From: an uncultured Prolixibacteraceae bacterium
GTDB taxonomy: Bacteria; Bacteroidota; Bacteroidia; Bacteroidales; Prolixibacteraceae
DNA: 64,000 nt
Direction of reading: 5' to 3'
Assembly: GCA_913063265.1 (NCBI GenBank)
Contig: CAJXZG010000001.1
Coordinates: forward strand, 62,001 to 126,000
Shown one piece after another: positions 45,895-55,892 of the stretch (position 1 is its first letter; every line of letters starts with the position of its first letter). The notes beneath the pieces were generated by a model that did not search any database, had not been told where the DNA came from, and saw nothing but the letters and a program-made list of their open reading frames with translations. The translations under genes were made by a program, and so were the position numbers.

Positions 45895-48800
45895 ATGAAA
45901 AAACAATGCTTCATAATTCTTGTATCCTTATTCACCCTCATTTTGGGATTTAAAATATCAAAGGCATCTGATATAATTAATATTGAAGCTTTAAACAGTA
46001 AAATCATTTTACTGCATTTTGATGATGGTTATGTTCGTTATCATAAAAAGGGGGAATCGAGGCAAAATGAATGGGTGGTTTCAGAACCTTTGGTTGTTGA
46101 AAAGGCAATGATTGCCAATAATTATCAAATTGTAAGCAGTGAAGGATATTATTCGAATCCACAAAATCCTGGGAAAGTTACACGTAAATCAAAAGGAACG
46201 GAGTATACATGGCTTTGCGAAAACTGGTCTCAGCTTGTCGGTTGTGTTAATACTTCTCCCGACCATGCAAAAGAACACTGGATTTATCTGCATTTGAATG
46301 AACCACTGGAAATGGGTAAAAAATACACCATTTTAACCAATGATATTGCCGGAAACGGGAATGAATGGGAACTTAACTTTACCCTTGAAAAAAACAGAAC
46401 TGAGGCAGTGCATGTAAATATTATAGGTTATGATTCGCATGCACCAAAAAAGTATGGATATGTTTATCACTGGAGTGGTGAAGCCGGCGGAATTGATTTC
46501 TCAAATTACGAAGGAAACAACTTTTATTTAATTAATACAGAAACAAACGAAAAAGCATTTTCAGGGACCTTAAAATTCAGAAAGGACAAATACAATGCTG
46601 ATACCAGACAGAGCGATACACCTAACGGAAACTATTCGGGTGCAGATGTGTACGAGTGTGATTTTTCAAATTTTAATGTTCCTGGAGAATATATACTTGC
46701 CGTTGAAAGTATTGGGCATTCTTTCCCGTTTAAAATTACTAAAGATGTCTACCGTCTTCCTTATTATACCTCAATACGCGGATTATATCATAACAGGTCG
46801 GGCATCGCACTTGAAGAACCTTTTACGGAATATACAAGGCCTGCACCTCATAATCCCCTGGAGACTCCCGGATTTTCAGGAAAGTTATTTTATACAACTT
46901 CGCGATTTATTGATTGGGAAGATCTTAATAATTCACCTGAGGATAAACCGGCAATTGAAGAGGGTATTCTTGGACCCATAAACACTTGGGGCTGGTACCA
47001 GGATGCCGGCGACTGGGATGGTTATTTCTGGCATATGAAGGTGCCGGCGATTTTAATGTTAACCTGGGAAATTGCTCCTGAAAAATTTGCCGATGGAGAA
47101 CTGAACCTACCAGAAGGAACAAATGGTATTCCTGATATTCTTGACGAGGCCAGTTGGTTGATCCGATTTTTTTATCGCACCCGTCATGAAATTATGAACA
47201 AGGGTTACGGCACAGGAGGAGTTGGTTCCCGTGTAGCCCCCGATTGGTTTGGGCATGCGGAAAACGGAACACCTTCATATCTGGATAATGGAAAATGGAT
47301 CATTTCCGGAGAGGATCCATTTACTACCTATTTTTATGCCGGACTTGCAGGGCATTATGCTTTGGTTCTGGATAAACTTGGTATTGAAGATCCTCACGGA
47401 ATTGATTGGAAAAAAGAAGCTGAAGAAGCTTTTGAATGGGCTCGAAATAATACAAAAGCTACAGATACAAATCCGGCGAATGTACATGACTTCAAGTTAA
47501 CTGATTTTGAATTGTATGCTGCGGCCTCTTTGTTCCGGTTAACAGGAGAAAAGGAGTATAAGAATACGATACTTGAAATTGGAAGCAGTATAAATTCATC
47601 GGATGTTTTGGATGAATACGAAAAGTTTGGGGTGTACGCTTTAGTTACAGGAAAAGAAAAAGTTTTAGCGGATGATGCTTTTTTATCAAAGTTAAAGGGA
47701 GCGATTATAGCTTCAGCCGACCAAAAATATTCAAGTATTAATCAACGTGCCTGTCGTTTTGGCGGTAATATCTGGTTGCCAATGGTTGTAGGGCAGGGTA
47801 CAACACCACGTGTTTTTGAAATGATGCTGGGGCATTTTGTTTCAAAGGATTTTGCTCCTTCTAAAACCAGTAATTATTTGGCGGGAATATTTACAACAGC
47901 AGATTATTTTCTGGGTTGTAATCCGCTAAATCAGGCATATATTACCCATGTTGGAGTTCGTTATCCGGAACGTGTCCTTCACCTGGATTCGTGGTACAGC
48001 GAAACCGGGGAAATAATTCCCGGAATTACCCCTTACGGTCCCTGGCGGGATCAGGGCTCAGGACCCAATGGTCCATGGGATGTAAGGTGGCCGTACCAAA
48101 CTCTTTTTCCAAAAGGAATTGAAAACTGGCCGGGACATGAACGCTGGTTTAACAACTACACAACACCCTCGAATGCCGAATTTACTGTACATCAGAATAC
48201 AGTTCTTTCTGCTGCAGTTTATGGGTATTTGTGTGATGTGCCGGATGGTACTTTCGTCCCAAATAAAAAACCTTCAATAGAAATTCTTAGTCCGGAACAA
48301 AGTGACGAAATTAAAGGAAACATTGAAATCAAAATAAATGTAAGTGATCCAAACGGTGAAAATGATATTGCCTGGGTAGAGTTTTTTAATGAATGGCATA
48401 AAATAGGACAATCGAACCAACCACCTTACACTTTTACCTGGAAAAAGCCATCATACGGAGATGCAAAAATATCGGCAAAAGTTATTGATAAGAGTGGATT
48501 TTCAACTAACTCTGACACCGTAAATATTCTTGTAAAACCGCTAAACTATAATTCTTCGATTGTTGTAAGCGACAGTATTACGGGAGAGTTAATGAAAAAC
48601 TGTAAAGTGACGGTTAACGGACAATCAATATTAACAGATGACAATGGTAAAGCTACATTTGACAGTATTTCAGGGTTGATGAATATTTATATTGAAAAAA
48701 CAGGATACAATATTATTGAACTAAATGAAATAAGTGTTTACAGCGATACAACTCTCTATTACAACCTGGCTCAGAAAGAAAAAGAAACAGTTTTTATTTT

Positions 48801-49503
48801 TTCTGATAAACAAACCGGAGAATTGCTTTCATCGGTAAGCGTAGAATTTAATGGAAAAACCGAATTGACAAAAGAGAATGGCGAGGCCTTGTTTAAAGTT
48901 TATAACGGAAGCTATACTTTTATTGCAGGTAAAAATTCATTTGCAGAGGAAACAGGAAACATAGATATTGTTTCAGACACAACTGTATTTATTGAATTGG
49001 AAAGAACGGATGCTGATATAAAGTTTGTTTTAAAGATGGAAACAACTCCTGTAAATAAAGCATTTGTTGTGTTGAACAATGACACCCTTGAATCGACTTC
49101 AATTGGAATTGCACGTTTTAAATCGCTTCCCGTTTCAAGTGTTTATGAGTACAAAATTTACAAAGAGGGATTTGATGATGTAAACGGCACTTTATTTTTA
49201 CAAACAGATACAACAGTAAATGTGGCTATGAAAAAATACACAGTCGGTGTTGAAGGTTTTTCAAAAAGCAATGTTTTAAAAACCTGGCCAAATCCTGTTT
49301 CAAATCAATTGGAGGTTCATTCAAAATATACCATAAACCAAATTACTGTTTATTCAATTACCGGGTCCAAAATGAAACTTCAAATTAGGCGGAGTAATGA
49401 ATTGTACCAAATCGATTTTTCGGAAGTGAATCCCGGGATTTATTTCCTGAAAATTAAGATGGAAAACGGAGATACAGTAATTCGAAAAATAATAAAAAGC
49501 TAG
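45895..49503 (+). CDS. GH9 endoglucanase with Ig, three-repeat stalk and T9SS sorting domain
   Basis: A 1202-residue secreted enzyme (signal peptide to about KASD). An N-terminal CelD_N Ig-like domain (about 165-275) precedes the (alpha/alpha)6 GH9 barrel (about 285-780). The catalytic Asp pair is in DAGDWDGY (Asp370, Asp373) and the acid Glu762 in SNAEFTVHQN. Then a Big-type Ig domain (about 788-880), three repeats of about 77 residues each (about 884-1115), each closing with an SDTT-type strand, and a T9SS type A sorting domain (about 1125-1202, TWPNPVSNQLEV ... GIYFLKI). GH9 enzymes cut beta-1,4-glucans. It should be exported by T9SS and lie on the cell surface. Confidence 0.93.
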   Translation: MKKQCFIILVSLFTLILGFKISKASDIINIEALNSKIILLHFDDGYVRYHKKGESRQNEWVVSEPLVVEKAMIANNYQIVSSEGYYSNPQNPGKVTRKSKGTEYTWLCENWSQLVGCVNTSPDHAKEHWIYLHLNEPLEMGKKYTILTNDIAGNGNEWELNFTLEKNRTEAVHVNIIGYDSHAPKKYGYVYHWSGEAGGIDFSNYEGNNFYLINTETNEKAFSGTLKFRKDKYNADTRQSDTPNGNYSGADVYECDFSNFNVPGEYILAVESIGHSFPFKITKDVYRLPYYTSIRGLYHNRSGIALEEPFTEYTRPAPHNPLETPGFSGKLFYTTSRFIDWEDLNNSPEDKPAIEEGILGPINTWGWYQDAGDWDGYFWHMKVPAILMLTWEIAPEKFADGELNLPEGTNGIPDILDEASWLIRFFYRTRHEIMNKGYGTGGVGSRVAPDWFGHAENGTPSYLDNGKWIISGEDPFTTYFYAGLAGHYALVLDKLGIEDPHGIDWKKEAEEAFEWARNNTKATDTNPANVHDFKLTDFELYAAASLFRLTGEKEYKNTILEIGSSINSSDVLDEYEKFGVYALVTGKEKVLADDAFLSKLKGAIIASADQKYSSINQRACRFGGNIWLPMVVGQGTTPRVFEMMLGHFVSKDFAPSKTSNYLAGIFTTADYFLGCNPLNQAYITHVGVRYPERVLHLDSWYSETGEIIPGITPYGPWRDQGSGPNGPWDVRWPYQTLFPKGIENWPGHERWFNNYTTPSNAEFTVHQNTVLSAAVYGYLCDVPDGTFVPNKKPSIEILSPEQSDEIKGNIEIKINVSDPNGENDIAWVEFFNEWHKIGQSNQPPYTFTWKKPSYGDAKISAKVIDKSGFSTNSDTVNILVKPLNYNSSIVVSDSITGELMKNCKVTVNGQSILTDDNGKATFDSISGLMNIYIEKTGYNIIELNEISVYSDTTLYYNLAQKEKETVFIFSDKQTGELLSSVSVEFNGKTELTKENGEALFKVYNGSYTFIAGKNSFAEETGNIDIVSDTTVFIELERTDADIKFVLKMETTPVNKAFVVLNNDTLESTSIGIARFKSLPVSSVYEYKIYKEGFDDVNGTLFLQTDTTVNVAMKKYTVGVEGFSKSNVLKTWPNPVSNQLEVHSKYTINQITVYSITGSKMKLQIRRSNELYQIDFSEVNPGIYFLKIKMENGDTVIRKIIKS

Positions 49504-50801
49504 AAAATCAAAGTATTTACCGATTTAGCCTCAAGTTCTATTATTGTTTTACTACCATTGTATTTTGCATTAATCTCTTTTTCCAGCCAGTTTTCTTCTT
49601 CTGTAGAACTTACCAGTTGAGATAACTTACCAATTACTCCGTTAATTTCAGTACTGATATTTTTATTTTTTTGATTTATAATCTGTAAGACAAATTTTCC
49701 GTCTTTATTTAAACCACTAATTACAATTATTTCGGGGTCGGAACTTGTGGAATGGAGTATTTGTGTGCCAGTGTTTAGAAAGTCGGTATAATGCCTTGTA
49801 ATAAAGTATGAGGGATATTTAATTTTAGTATCCGATGACATAATGGAATAATTGTTTTGCCAGGTCCAGTATAATGATACTTCTACTTCGGCATATTTCA
49901 TCATACGGTGCGAAATTTTGGCAAATCTGAAAGCATAATCCCAGCTTTTATTCATACCCTTTACTTTCCATGCCATTGCATCAAAACCCAATTCACTGCA
50001 CCATACCGGTTTATCCCATGCTTTTGCAAAATTGGCAATACGTTCAAATTCATTGTCAGGTATATTTTCCGACCACCAACTATGAAAGCAAAGCGGTCCA
50101 AGGTATTTCCAAATGGTTGAATCTGCTGCAATCATTGTGGCAAATTCAACGGTACCTTTGGTTTGAGCTGTATCGGCCCAAAGAAACTTTGTTTTTAAGC
50201 CGGCTTTACGAAATCTTTCTCCCGCCTTTTTAAAAAATGCGATGGTTTCTTCAGGAGAGAAAATCATCTGCCAGCCACCGTCAGATTCATTAAAAGAAAA
50301 ATAATCAGCTTCAACTCCGTATTCATTTTTTGCAGTTAAAAGGAAGGCTTCTATCATATCTAAAAGCTCATCATATTTTTCGGGTTTTATCCTACGTTGT
50401 GATTTATCTTCAGGATTTTGCACCAAATCATCCACGACCCTCCAAACCGAAATGGTGAAATTGGAAACACCATAATCATTTTTCATTCGTTTCATGGTTT
50501 CCAGCAAAGTAATAACCGATGGTTCTTCTACAATTTTTTCCCCTTTGTATTCTTTATACTCAAGGTTTCTGAATTCAAGTGGTAATGCCAGCCGGACATG
50601 ACTTGGTCTGAATTCAGTTAAAGTGGCTTCACCAATTTCATCCCAGGCGTTGTTTGTATAATTCGCCTGACAATAATTTCCTCCAATAGAAACTATCTTT
50701 TGTTTCTGAATTTCCGGATATACATCGATTTTAACTTCCTGGGAAAACACTGTATAAAACATTAAAGTGCTGATGAAAAGAGAGAGAATTACTGGTTTCA
50801 T
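49500..50801 (-). CDS. GH30-like clan GH-A glycoside hydrolase
   Basis: A 433-residue secreted protein (signal peptide ending TVFSQ). The (beta/alpha)8 barrel (about 30-340) has the acid/base Glu172 in SFNESDGGW and the nucleophile Glu270 in WCSELGFDAM, about 98 residues apart as usual in clan A. A small beta domain (about 350-433) closes the chain, as in GH30. The subfamily and substrate (xylan, beta-glucan or other) cannot be set. It lacks a T9SS tail, so it should act in the periplasm. Its stop overlaps that of the GH9 gene in a shared CTAG. Confidence 0.8.
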   Translation of the reverse strand: MKPVILSLFISTLMFYTVFSQEVKIDVYPEIQKQKIVSIGGNYCQANYTNNAWDEIGEATLTEFRPSHVRLALPLEFRNLEYKEYKGEKIVEEPSVITLLETMKRMKNDYGVSNFTISVWRVVDDLVQNPEDKSQRRIKPEKYDELLDMIEAFLLTAKNEYGVEADYFSFNESDGGWQMIFSPEETIAFFKKAGERFRKAGLKTKFLWADTAQTKGTVEFATMIAADSTIWKYLGPLCFHSWWSENIPDNEFERIANFAKAWDKPVWCSELGFDAMAWKVKGMNKSWDYAFRFAKISHRMMKYAEVEVSLYWTWQNNYSIMSSDTKIKYPSYFITRHYTDFLNTGTQILHSTSSDPEIIVISGLNKDGKFVLQIINQKNKNISTEINGVIGKLSQLVSSTEEENWLEKEINAKYNGSKTIIELEAKSVNTLIF

Positions 50802-50829
50802 TTTTATAAAGATTTAGGTTTATATCAAC

Positions 50830-51912
50830 TTAAAATACATGCAACGATTTCAAAAAAGCGAGTAAAACAACTGTTGATAGAGTAAAATTGTAAATCATAG
50901 CAATTATTAAAAACTTAATTATGCTTTTTAACCACGATTGCCGGTAAAAGTTACGCATTGCTATAATGATATACAAAGGAATGACAATACTTATAAATAA
51001 GTTGAAAATTCCGGGTACTGCATTAAAAACTAACCACGGGATAATAACGCTTATTAAAAGTGCAAAAACAAAGGAATGAATATGTATTGAAAACAGGAGG
51101 TGTTTGATATACAACTGTTTTCGTCTGACATAAAACAGTTTTAAAATAAGAGCAAACAAAGGGAGAAGTAAAAATGAAGCCCATGAAAGATATTGCAAAA
51201 GCTGGGAAATGGCAACCTCAGGTGTACGGCACATTATTATATATTCCTGAAGTTTCCTTCGTTTTTCTATATCGGTTTCTTTTTCCAGTTCCCTTTCAAG
51301 GATATCTGCCAGTTGTTCAAGCCGTTGCCTTAAACTTCCTTTACCTATAAAAACATTACCAAGATTTACATTTATTTTGTTTGAATCTTTTTCTGTAAAA
51401 AGAAGTTCAGTCATGCTTGAATCCATCGGAACTTCTTTCATTTCTTCTTTAAATTGCTCAATTCCGTCATTTAATTCCACAATACCTTTTTGAGTTTCAA
51501 TTGAAGAATTTTCTATTTCTGTATTTAATTCAGCTTCAAGCCCTCTGTCTGTTAAAAAGGATAGTAAAAGGAATAATATAAAACTGAGAAAAACAAAAAT
51601 TCTGAATGGCGGAGAATATCTTTTTCTTCGGCCCAGAAAAAATTCTTTGGTTAGAAACCCGGGATAAAAAAGCAGGTATTTAAAAGTTTTAAAAAAACGT
51701 GTGTCAAAGGCAAAAAAGTTACCCATAAAATCGTACATGAAAAATCCAAAGGGACGATTAAATTCATTTACTTCCTGCCCGCAGTTGGGACAATAATGGC
51801 CTTTAAACTCATATCCGCAGTTTAGACACTTACCAATTTTCAAATCTTCAATTGGAACTTGTTTTTTTGGTTTAAAAATTTTAGAAAAACGTTTATTTTT
51901 AATGTTTTTCAT
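50830..51912 (-). CDS. DUF3667 zinc-ribbon membrane protein
   Basis: A 360-residue protein. Residues about 28-50 hold a zinc ribbon (KCLNCGYEFKGHYCPNCGQE, two CXXC pairs) with the adjoining FFMYDFMGNFFAFDTRFFKTFKYLLFYPG, the DUF3667 signature. Four or five membrane helices follow, near residues 102-125, 232-256, 268-292, 300-325 and 335-358. Between them is a charged, likely coiled-coil periplasmic or cytoplasmic loop (about 130-230). Function is unknown. It sits within the run of glycanase genes but shows no tie to them. Confidence 0.87.
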   Translation of the reverse strand: MKNIKNKRFSKIFKPKKQVPIEDLKIGKCLNCGYEFKGHYCPNCGQEVNEFNRPFGFFMYDFMGNFFAFDTRFFKTFKYLLFYPGFLTKEFFLGRRKRYSPPFRIFVFLSFILFLLLSFLTDRGLEAELNTEIENSSIETQKGIVELNDGIEQFKEEMKEVPMDSSMTELLFTEKDSNKINVNLGNVFIGKGSLRQRLEQLADILERELEKETDIEKRRKLQEYIIMCRTPEVAISQLLQYLSWASFLLLPLFALILKLFYVRRKQLYIKHLLFSIHIHSFVFALLISVIIPWLVFNAVPGIFNLFISIVIPLYIIIAMRNFYRQSWLKSIIKFLIIAMIYNFTLSTVVLLAFLKSLHVF

Positions 51913-51928
51913 GCAAACATAATGTTTG

Positions 51929-54900
51929 TTATTTTTTCACAAAAAGCTGGTTTAGAATTTTATTTTTGGTCACCAGATTCAATATATATGTTCCTGAGGG
52001 TAAATTGTGAACAGGAATTTCAATTTGGTTTTTTCCCGAAGTTTGAATTTTACTTTGCAGATTCCCACCAAGATCAACTATTTTGACTATGGTATCTTCA
52101 GAATGTTCAGGTAAGATAATATTCAAATATTCAGCAACAGGATTTGGCCATATTTTAAGTTGTTTGTCCACCTGATTTTCTTCTGTTAAAGTGGTATAAG
52201 GTTCAATTTTGAGCAATACTGTTGTGTCGTTACTAAGCAGGATTGAACCATTTAAATCATTGTAACCTCCTTTGTAGATTTTATAATCGTAATGTTTATT
52301 AATCTTTAGATTTCTAAAATTGGAAATCCCTAAGGAAGTAGTAATCAAAGTGTCTGAGTTCAATATTACGGTTGCTTTGTTAACAGGTGTATTTGTATTT
52401 TCAAAAACTTTAAATTTGATGGAACCATCTAACCTGGTAAGTTTTACCTGGTAAATTGTGTCAGAGTTCACAGTAAAAATACCTCCTTCATTTTTGTAAG
52501 AGTTTTTTTCGACCAGATAGTTATAGTCACCGGGATAAGATTCAAAATACACTTCTCCCATTTCATTGCTAACCTGAACCTCATCGTTAAAAATTACCCT
52601 GGTGCCTAAAAAAAGTTCACCGGTTTGATTATCGCTTACTGTAATTGTAATTTTATATTTATCGGGTTTAAGATTTATGGTTAAAGTTGTATCACTAAAA
52701 ATGGGAAATTGCCGAGTAATAACATTTTCATAAAATTCTTTTTCAACGCTGATATTTAAAATGTTGCTTAAATTTTCAAAGCTTACTTTCCCGGAATTAT
52801 CTGTGACTTTTTGTTCCCCAAAGTTAGTAACAATACAATTAGCCAGAGGATCGCCTGTTACAAAATCATTTACAATTATGGTAGCCTTTAAATTAGATAA
52901 TCCGGTACTGTCTTTCATTCTTCTATCGAACTGATCCAGATAAAGCGATTTAGGATAAATTTCATCGCCAATGCCAATACCTTCTGTAAAATCTCTTGGA
53001 GCTGTATCATAATTATAACCGCCTGCAATGCCTTTTAGAGGATCAATCTTTACTTTATTCGCCGGCCCAGACGTACCAATAATATAACCATGCTTAAACT
53101 GGCGTGATTCAATTATATAATCTCTTTTAGGATGATAGGCAAGCCCTTTTGTATTGTAGAAAACTGATTGAGTGGACGAGTATCCGTGAATTACACTTCC
53201 TCCGTAAGGCCGAAAGGTAGATTCCAGATAATCTTTATCGACAGTAAAATTATCAATCAGGTTGGCCATACTTAAATACATATGAAAATCACTGGAATAT
53301 TTTGAGTTTTCACCAGTACAATTGTAAATCACATTTCCGTTGGAGTAAGGGTATTTAAAATCGTAATTATGACGGCTGTGATTTGCACGACTGTTTTTAA
53401 TTAAACAATCGTTGGATTGCAGCGTGAACATATAACCGTTTCCACCACCTCCCTCGTATTGCGATTTTTGAAAAAAGCATGAATCGACTGTTACTCCGCG
53501 TGACTGATCCAACAAAAGGCAATTTGACAAAACATGAATATCCAGTGTATTTGTTTCAGGTTTAAAAGTATTGACATTTTTTACCCAACAGTTTTTTGCA
53601 TATTTCAAATAAATGGCATGTGAGCCATGAACTTCGTAGGCACCGGTTCCCGGTGTTGTATAAGTTTCTTCATCCCAGCCTGATTTATTATTTTGTACAT
53701 TTCCTATACTCAGGTTCTCAATTCCACATTCAGTTATGTGTGTTTTTGCATGATAAACCCGGGCTTTATCACGCGTTTTCATAAAATACCGGGTGGGGGA
53801 GTCAATGTAAATTATATTTTTATCAACATCAATCGAATCGATTGTACGATGAAACATTACACGTGTAGACCAATCGGACCAAATTCCTGACATAAGGTGT
53901 TCTTCCTTCCAACCTGCTGTGCCATCTGTTCTTAAAATGATGTCATCGCCTTCATTAAATCCCTTGACTGATTGCACCGGGATTACTCTGGTGGGATACA
54001 ATAAATCGGTGGTTAAATTGGTGGTTGTTCCCGTTTCTGTAGACCAGGTACACCAATCTCCCATTAGCCAGATTATATTTTTCTGGCGCATGTTACTGTT
54101 GCTGTTCAAAATAAAAGTAGAATCTTTTCCGGCTCCACGTAAAACCGTATTGTTATATCGGATACGAAGTGCGGATTCTCCGTTTCCCGGATTTACTTTA
54201 TAGGTGCCCGGAGGTAAATAAACCACTCCGCCACCGTTTATTCCAACGTCATCCAATGCTTTTTGAATAACAGAGGTCACATCGGTTTCACCCGTATTAT
54301 CTGCTTCGTACGGAGGAAGAGTAACATCAACAATATTGTTTTCAATAAAAGGAATTTCTTTTTCTCCCTGATGATATCCGGCATAAGAAAAATCATGCAG
54401 AAATCTGTCATCACTGTCTTTATACCCGGGTTTCCAGTTTTCCGGATATAAGCGACTTCTCCAGGTTGAAGGCTGAGCTTCGTACGATTTTAAATCCGGC
54501 ATTTCATCGAGGGTCAATACATATGGATGGTCAAACATCTTTTTCCATAAATCCAGCGAATTGTATTTTGAATCGCGAACAAAATCGCCATACCAGGGCA
54601 TGAAATACGACCAAGGTGCTTCATCGGCAATCAATTTATCTGCATCAGGAAATGAACCGCACTCACTGAGTGTAATCATTTTTTTACCATTATAGTCACT
54701 GTTCAACTCATTAAACTCCAGAATTTGAGAACTATGGTCACCATCCTTATAAATATCACGACCAATTATGTCCACAACATCATCTCCCGGGTACCAGTTC
54801 AGGTCGTTTTGTTGACTGGTCCATATCCATATCAGGTTATTTAAACCGTGATAATTAACCATTCTATCGTACATCATTCTGTACAACGCCTTACAAGGCT

Positions 54901-55852
54901 CAGCACCCTTTGCTCCCCACCAGAACCATCCTCCTGAAGCTTCATGCAATGGTCGCCACAATACTGGAACATCTTCATCATTTAATTTCTTTAGTAATCC
55001 GGAAATATAGTCTATATCCCGCAGCATTGCTTTGTATTCTGATGAGTTTGGATCCGATATCTTTGAAATATCGAAATCAGTATCCTTTGTATAAAAAGCT
55101 TCTGTTTTTCCTGATGGGTCGCGCCAGTGCCAGCAAATTGCCGGAATTCCGTTTTTATTGTAATATTTTCTTGCATCATTAATCGGTTCTTCGTCAGGAT
55201 ACCAGTTATATCCCTGTCCACTAAACATAAAATCTATTCCTACCAAAGCAGGTTCTTTTCCCGTATTCGATTTTAACCAGTTAATTTCATCCATGCTTCT
55301 AAGTGTCATCGCTCCGGAAATAATTTTTTTGCCATAATTGTCATAAAGAAACTGGTACAATCTTTTTGTATTTTCTGTAGCATTAGGATTAATTGGTGCT
55401 TTTGCGATATCAAACCTGTTCCAGTTATCAACTTTTTCAAATTCAATATAATCAATGTTTATCCATCCCCACGACCTGGTAATTTCTATTTGATGGGTAC
55501 CTGAACCCAGCTTAAAACTGCTTACTACCTTTTTTAGCAAAAACTCGCTGTTCTGTTGAAAACTGAAATCAACGTTTAATCCATTAATTGAAAAATTATT
55601 TATTTTATCTCCACCGGGAGAAGATGCAAAAATGTAAATATTGTAATAAGCTTCCTCATCAAGATCAATTTCCATGGAGAGGTCCCCGCCATTCTGTGCC
55701 ACATAATATCCACCGGAAGCACTACTATCTGAAATCTTTTCCGCACCATTGGTTAGCGTCGCAGTTTCAGCTTCAAATTTTTGTGCTGATAGTATAAGAG
55801 AAGAAAGAATTAAACAGATTGTATAAATAGATTTTAAACCGAATTTATTCAT
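51929..55852 (-). CDS. Multidomain enzyme: CBM, GH26, right-handed beta-helix, stalk repeats, T9SS domain
   Basis: A 1307-residue secreted protein (signal peptide ending LILSAQ). An N-terminal CBM6/35-like domain (about 25-140, FEAETATLTNGAEKISDSSA ... IDYIEFE) is followed by a GH26 barrel (about 155-500) with acid/base Glu304 in LWRPLHEASGGW and nucleophile Glu397 in TLSECGSF; GH26 enzymes are mostly beta-mannanases. Residues about 512-975 form a pectate-lyase-3-type right-handed beta-helix (DVTSVIQKALDDVGINGGGVVYLPPGTY at its start). Three stalk repeats (about 985-1220) match those of the GH9 enzyme, then a T9SS sorting domain (about 1230-1307). Two catalytic-type folds in one chain are rare. 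The helix domain's chemistry is unknown. Confidence 0.9.
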   Translation of the reverse strand: MNKFGLKSIYTICLILSSLILSAQKFEAETATLTNGAEKISDSSASGGYYVAQNGGDLSMEIDLDEEAYYNIYIFASSPGGDKINNFSINGLNVDFSFQQNSEFLLKKVVSSFKLGSGTHQIEITRSWGWINIDYIEFEKVDNWNRFDIAKAPINPNATENTKRLYQFLYDNYGKKIISGAMTLRSMDEINWLKSNTGKEPALVGIDFMFSGQGYNWYPDEEPINDARKYYNKNGIPAICWHWRDPSGKTEAFYTKDTDFDISKISDPNSSEYKAMLRDIDYISGLLKKLNDEDVPVLWRPLHEASGGWFWWGAKGAEPCKALYRMMYDRMVNYHGLNNLIWIWTSQQNDLNWYPGDDVVDIIGRDIYKDGDHSSQILEFNELNSDYNGKKMITLSECGSFPDADKLIADEAPWSYFMPWYGDFVRDSKYNSLDLWKKMFDHPYVLTLDEMPDLKSYEAQPSTWRSRLYPENWKPGYKDSDDRFLHDFSYAGYHQGEKEIPFIENNIVDVTLPPYEADNTGETDVTSVIQKALDDVGINGGGVVYLPPGTYKVNPGNGESALRIRYNNTVLRGAGKDSTFILNSNSNMRQKNIIWLMGDWCTWSTETGTTTNLTTDLLYPTRVIPVQSVKGFNEGDDIILRTDGTAGWKEEHLMSGIWSDWSTRVMFHRTIDSIDVDKNIIYIDSPTRYFMKTRDKARVYHAKTHITECGIENLSIGNVQNNKSGWDEETYTTPGTGAYEVHGSHAIYLKYAKNCWVKNVNTFKPETNTLDIHVLSNCLLLDQSRGVTVDSCFFQKSQYEGGGGNGYMFTLQSNDCLIKNSRANHSRHNYDFKYPYSNGNVIYNCTGENSKYSSDFHMYLSMANLIDNFTVDKDYLESTFRPYGGSVIHGYSSTQSVFYNTKGLAYHPKRDYIIESRQFKHGYIIGTSGPANKVKIDPLKGIAGGYNYDTAPRDFTEGIGIGDEIYPKSLYLDQFDRRMKDSTGLSNLKATIIVNDFVTGDPLANCIVTNFGEQKVTDNSGKVSFENLSNILNISVEKEFYENVITRQFPIFSDTTLTINLKPDKYKITITVSDNQTGELFLGTRVIFNDEVQVSNEMGEVYFESYPGDYNYLVEKNSYKNEGGIFTVNSDTIYQVKLTRLDGSIKFKVFENTNTPVNKATVILNSDTLITTSLGISNFRNLKINKHYDYKIYKGGYNDLNGSILLSNDTTVLLKIEPYTTLTEENQVDKQLKIWPNPVAEYLNIILPEHSEDTIVKIVDLGGNLQSKIQTSGKNQIEIPVHNLPSGTYILNLVTKNKILNQLFVKK

Positions 55853-55892
55853 TTGAAATGTACTTTTATAGTAATGTATAATTGTGACTGTG

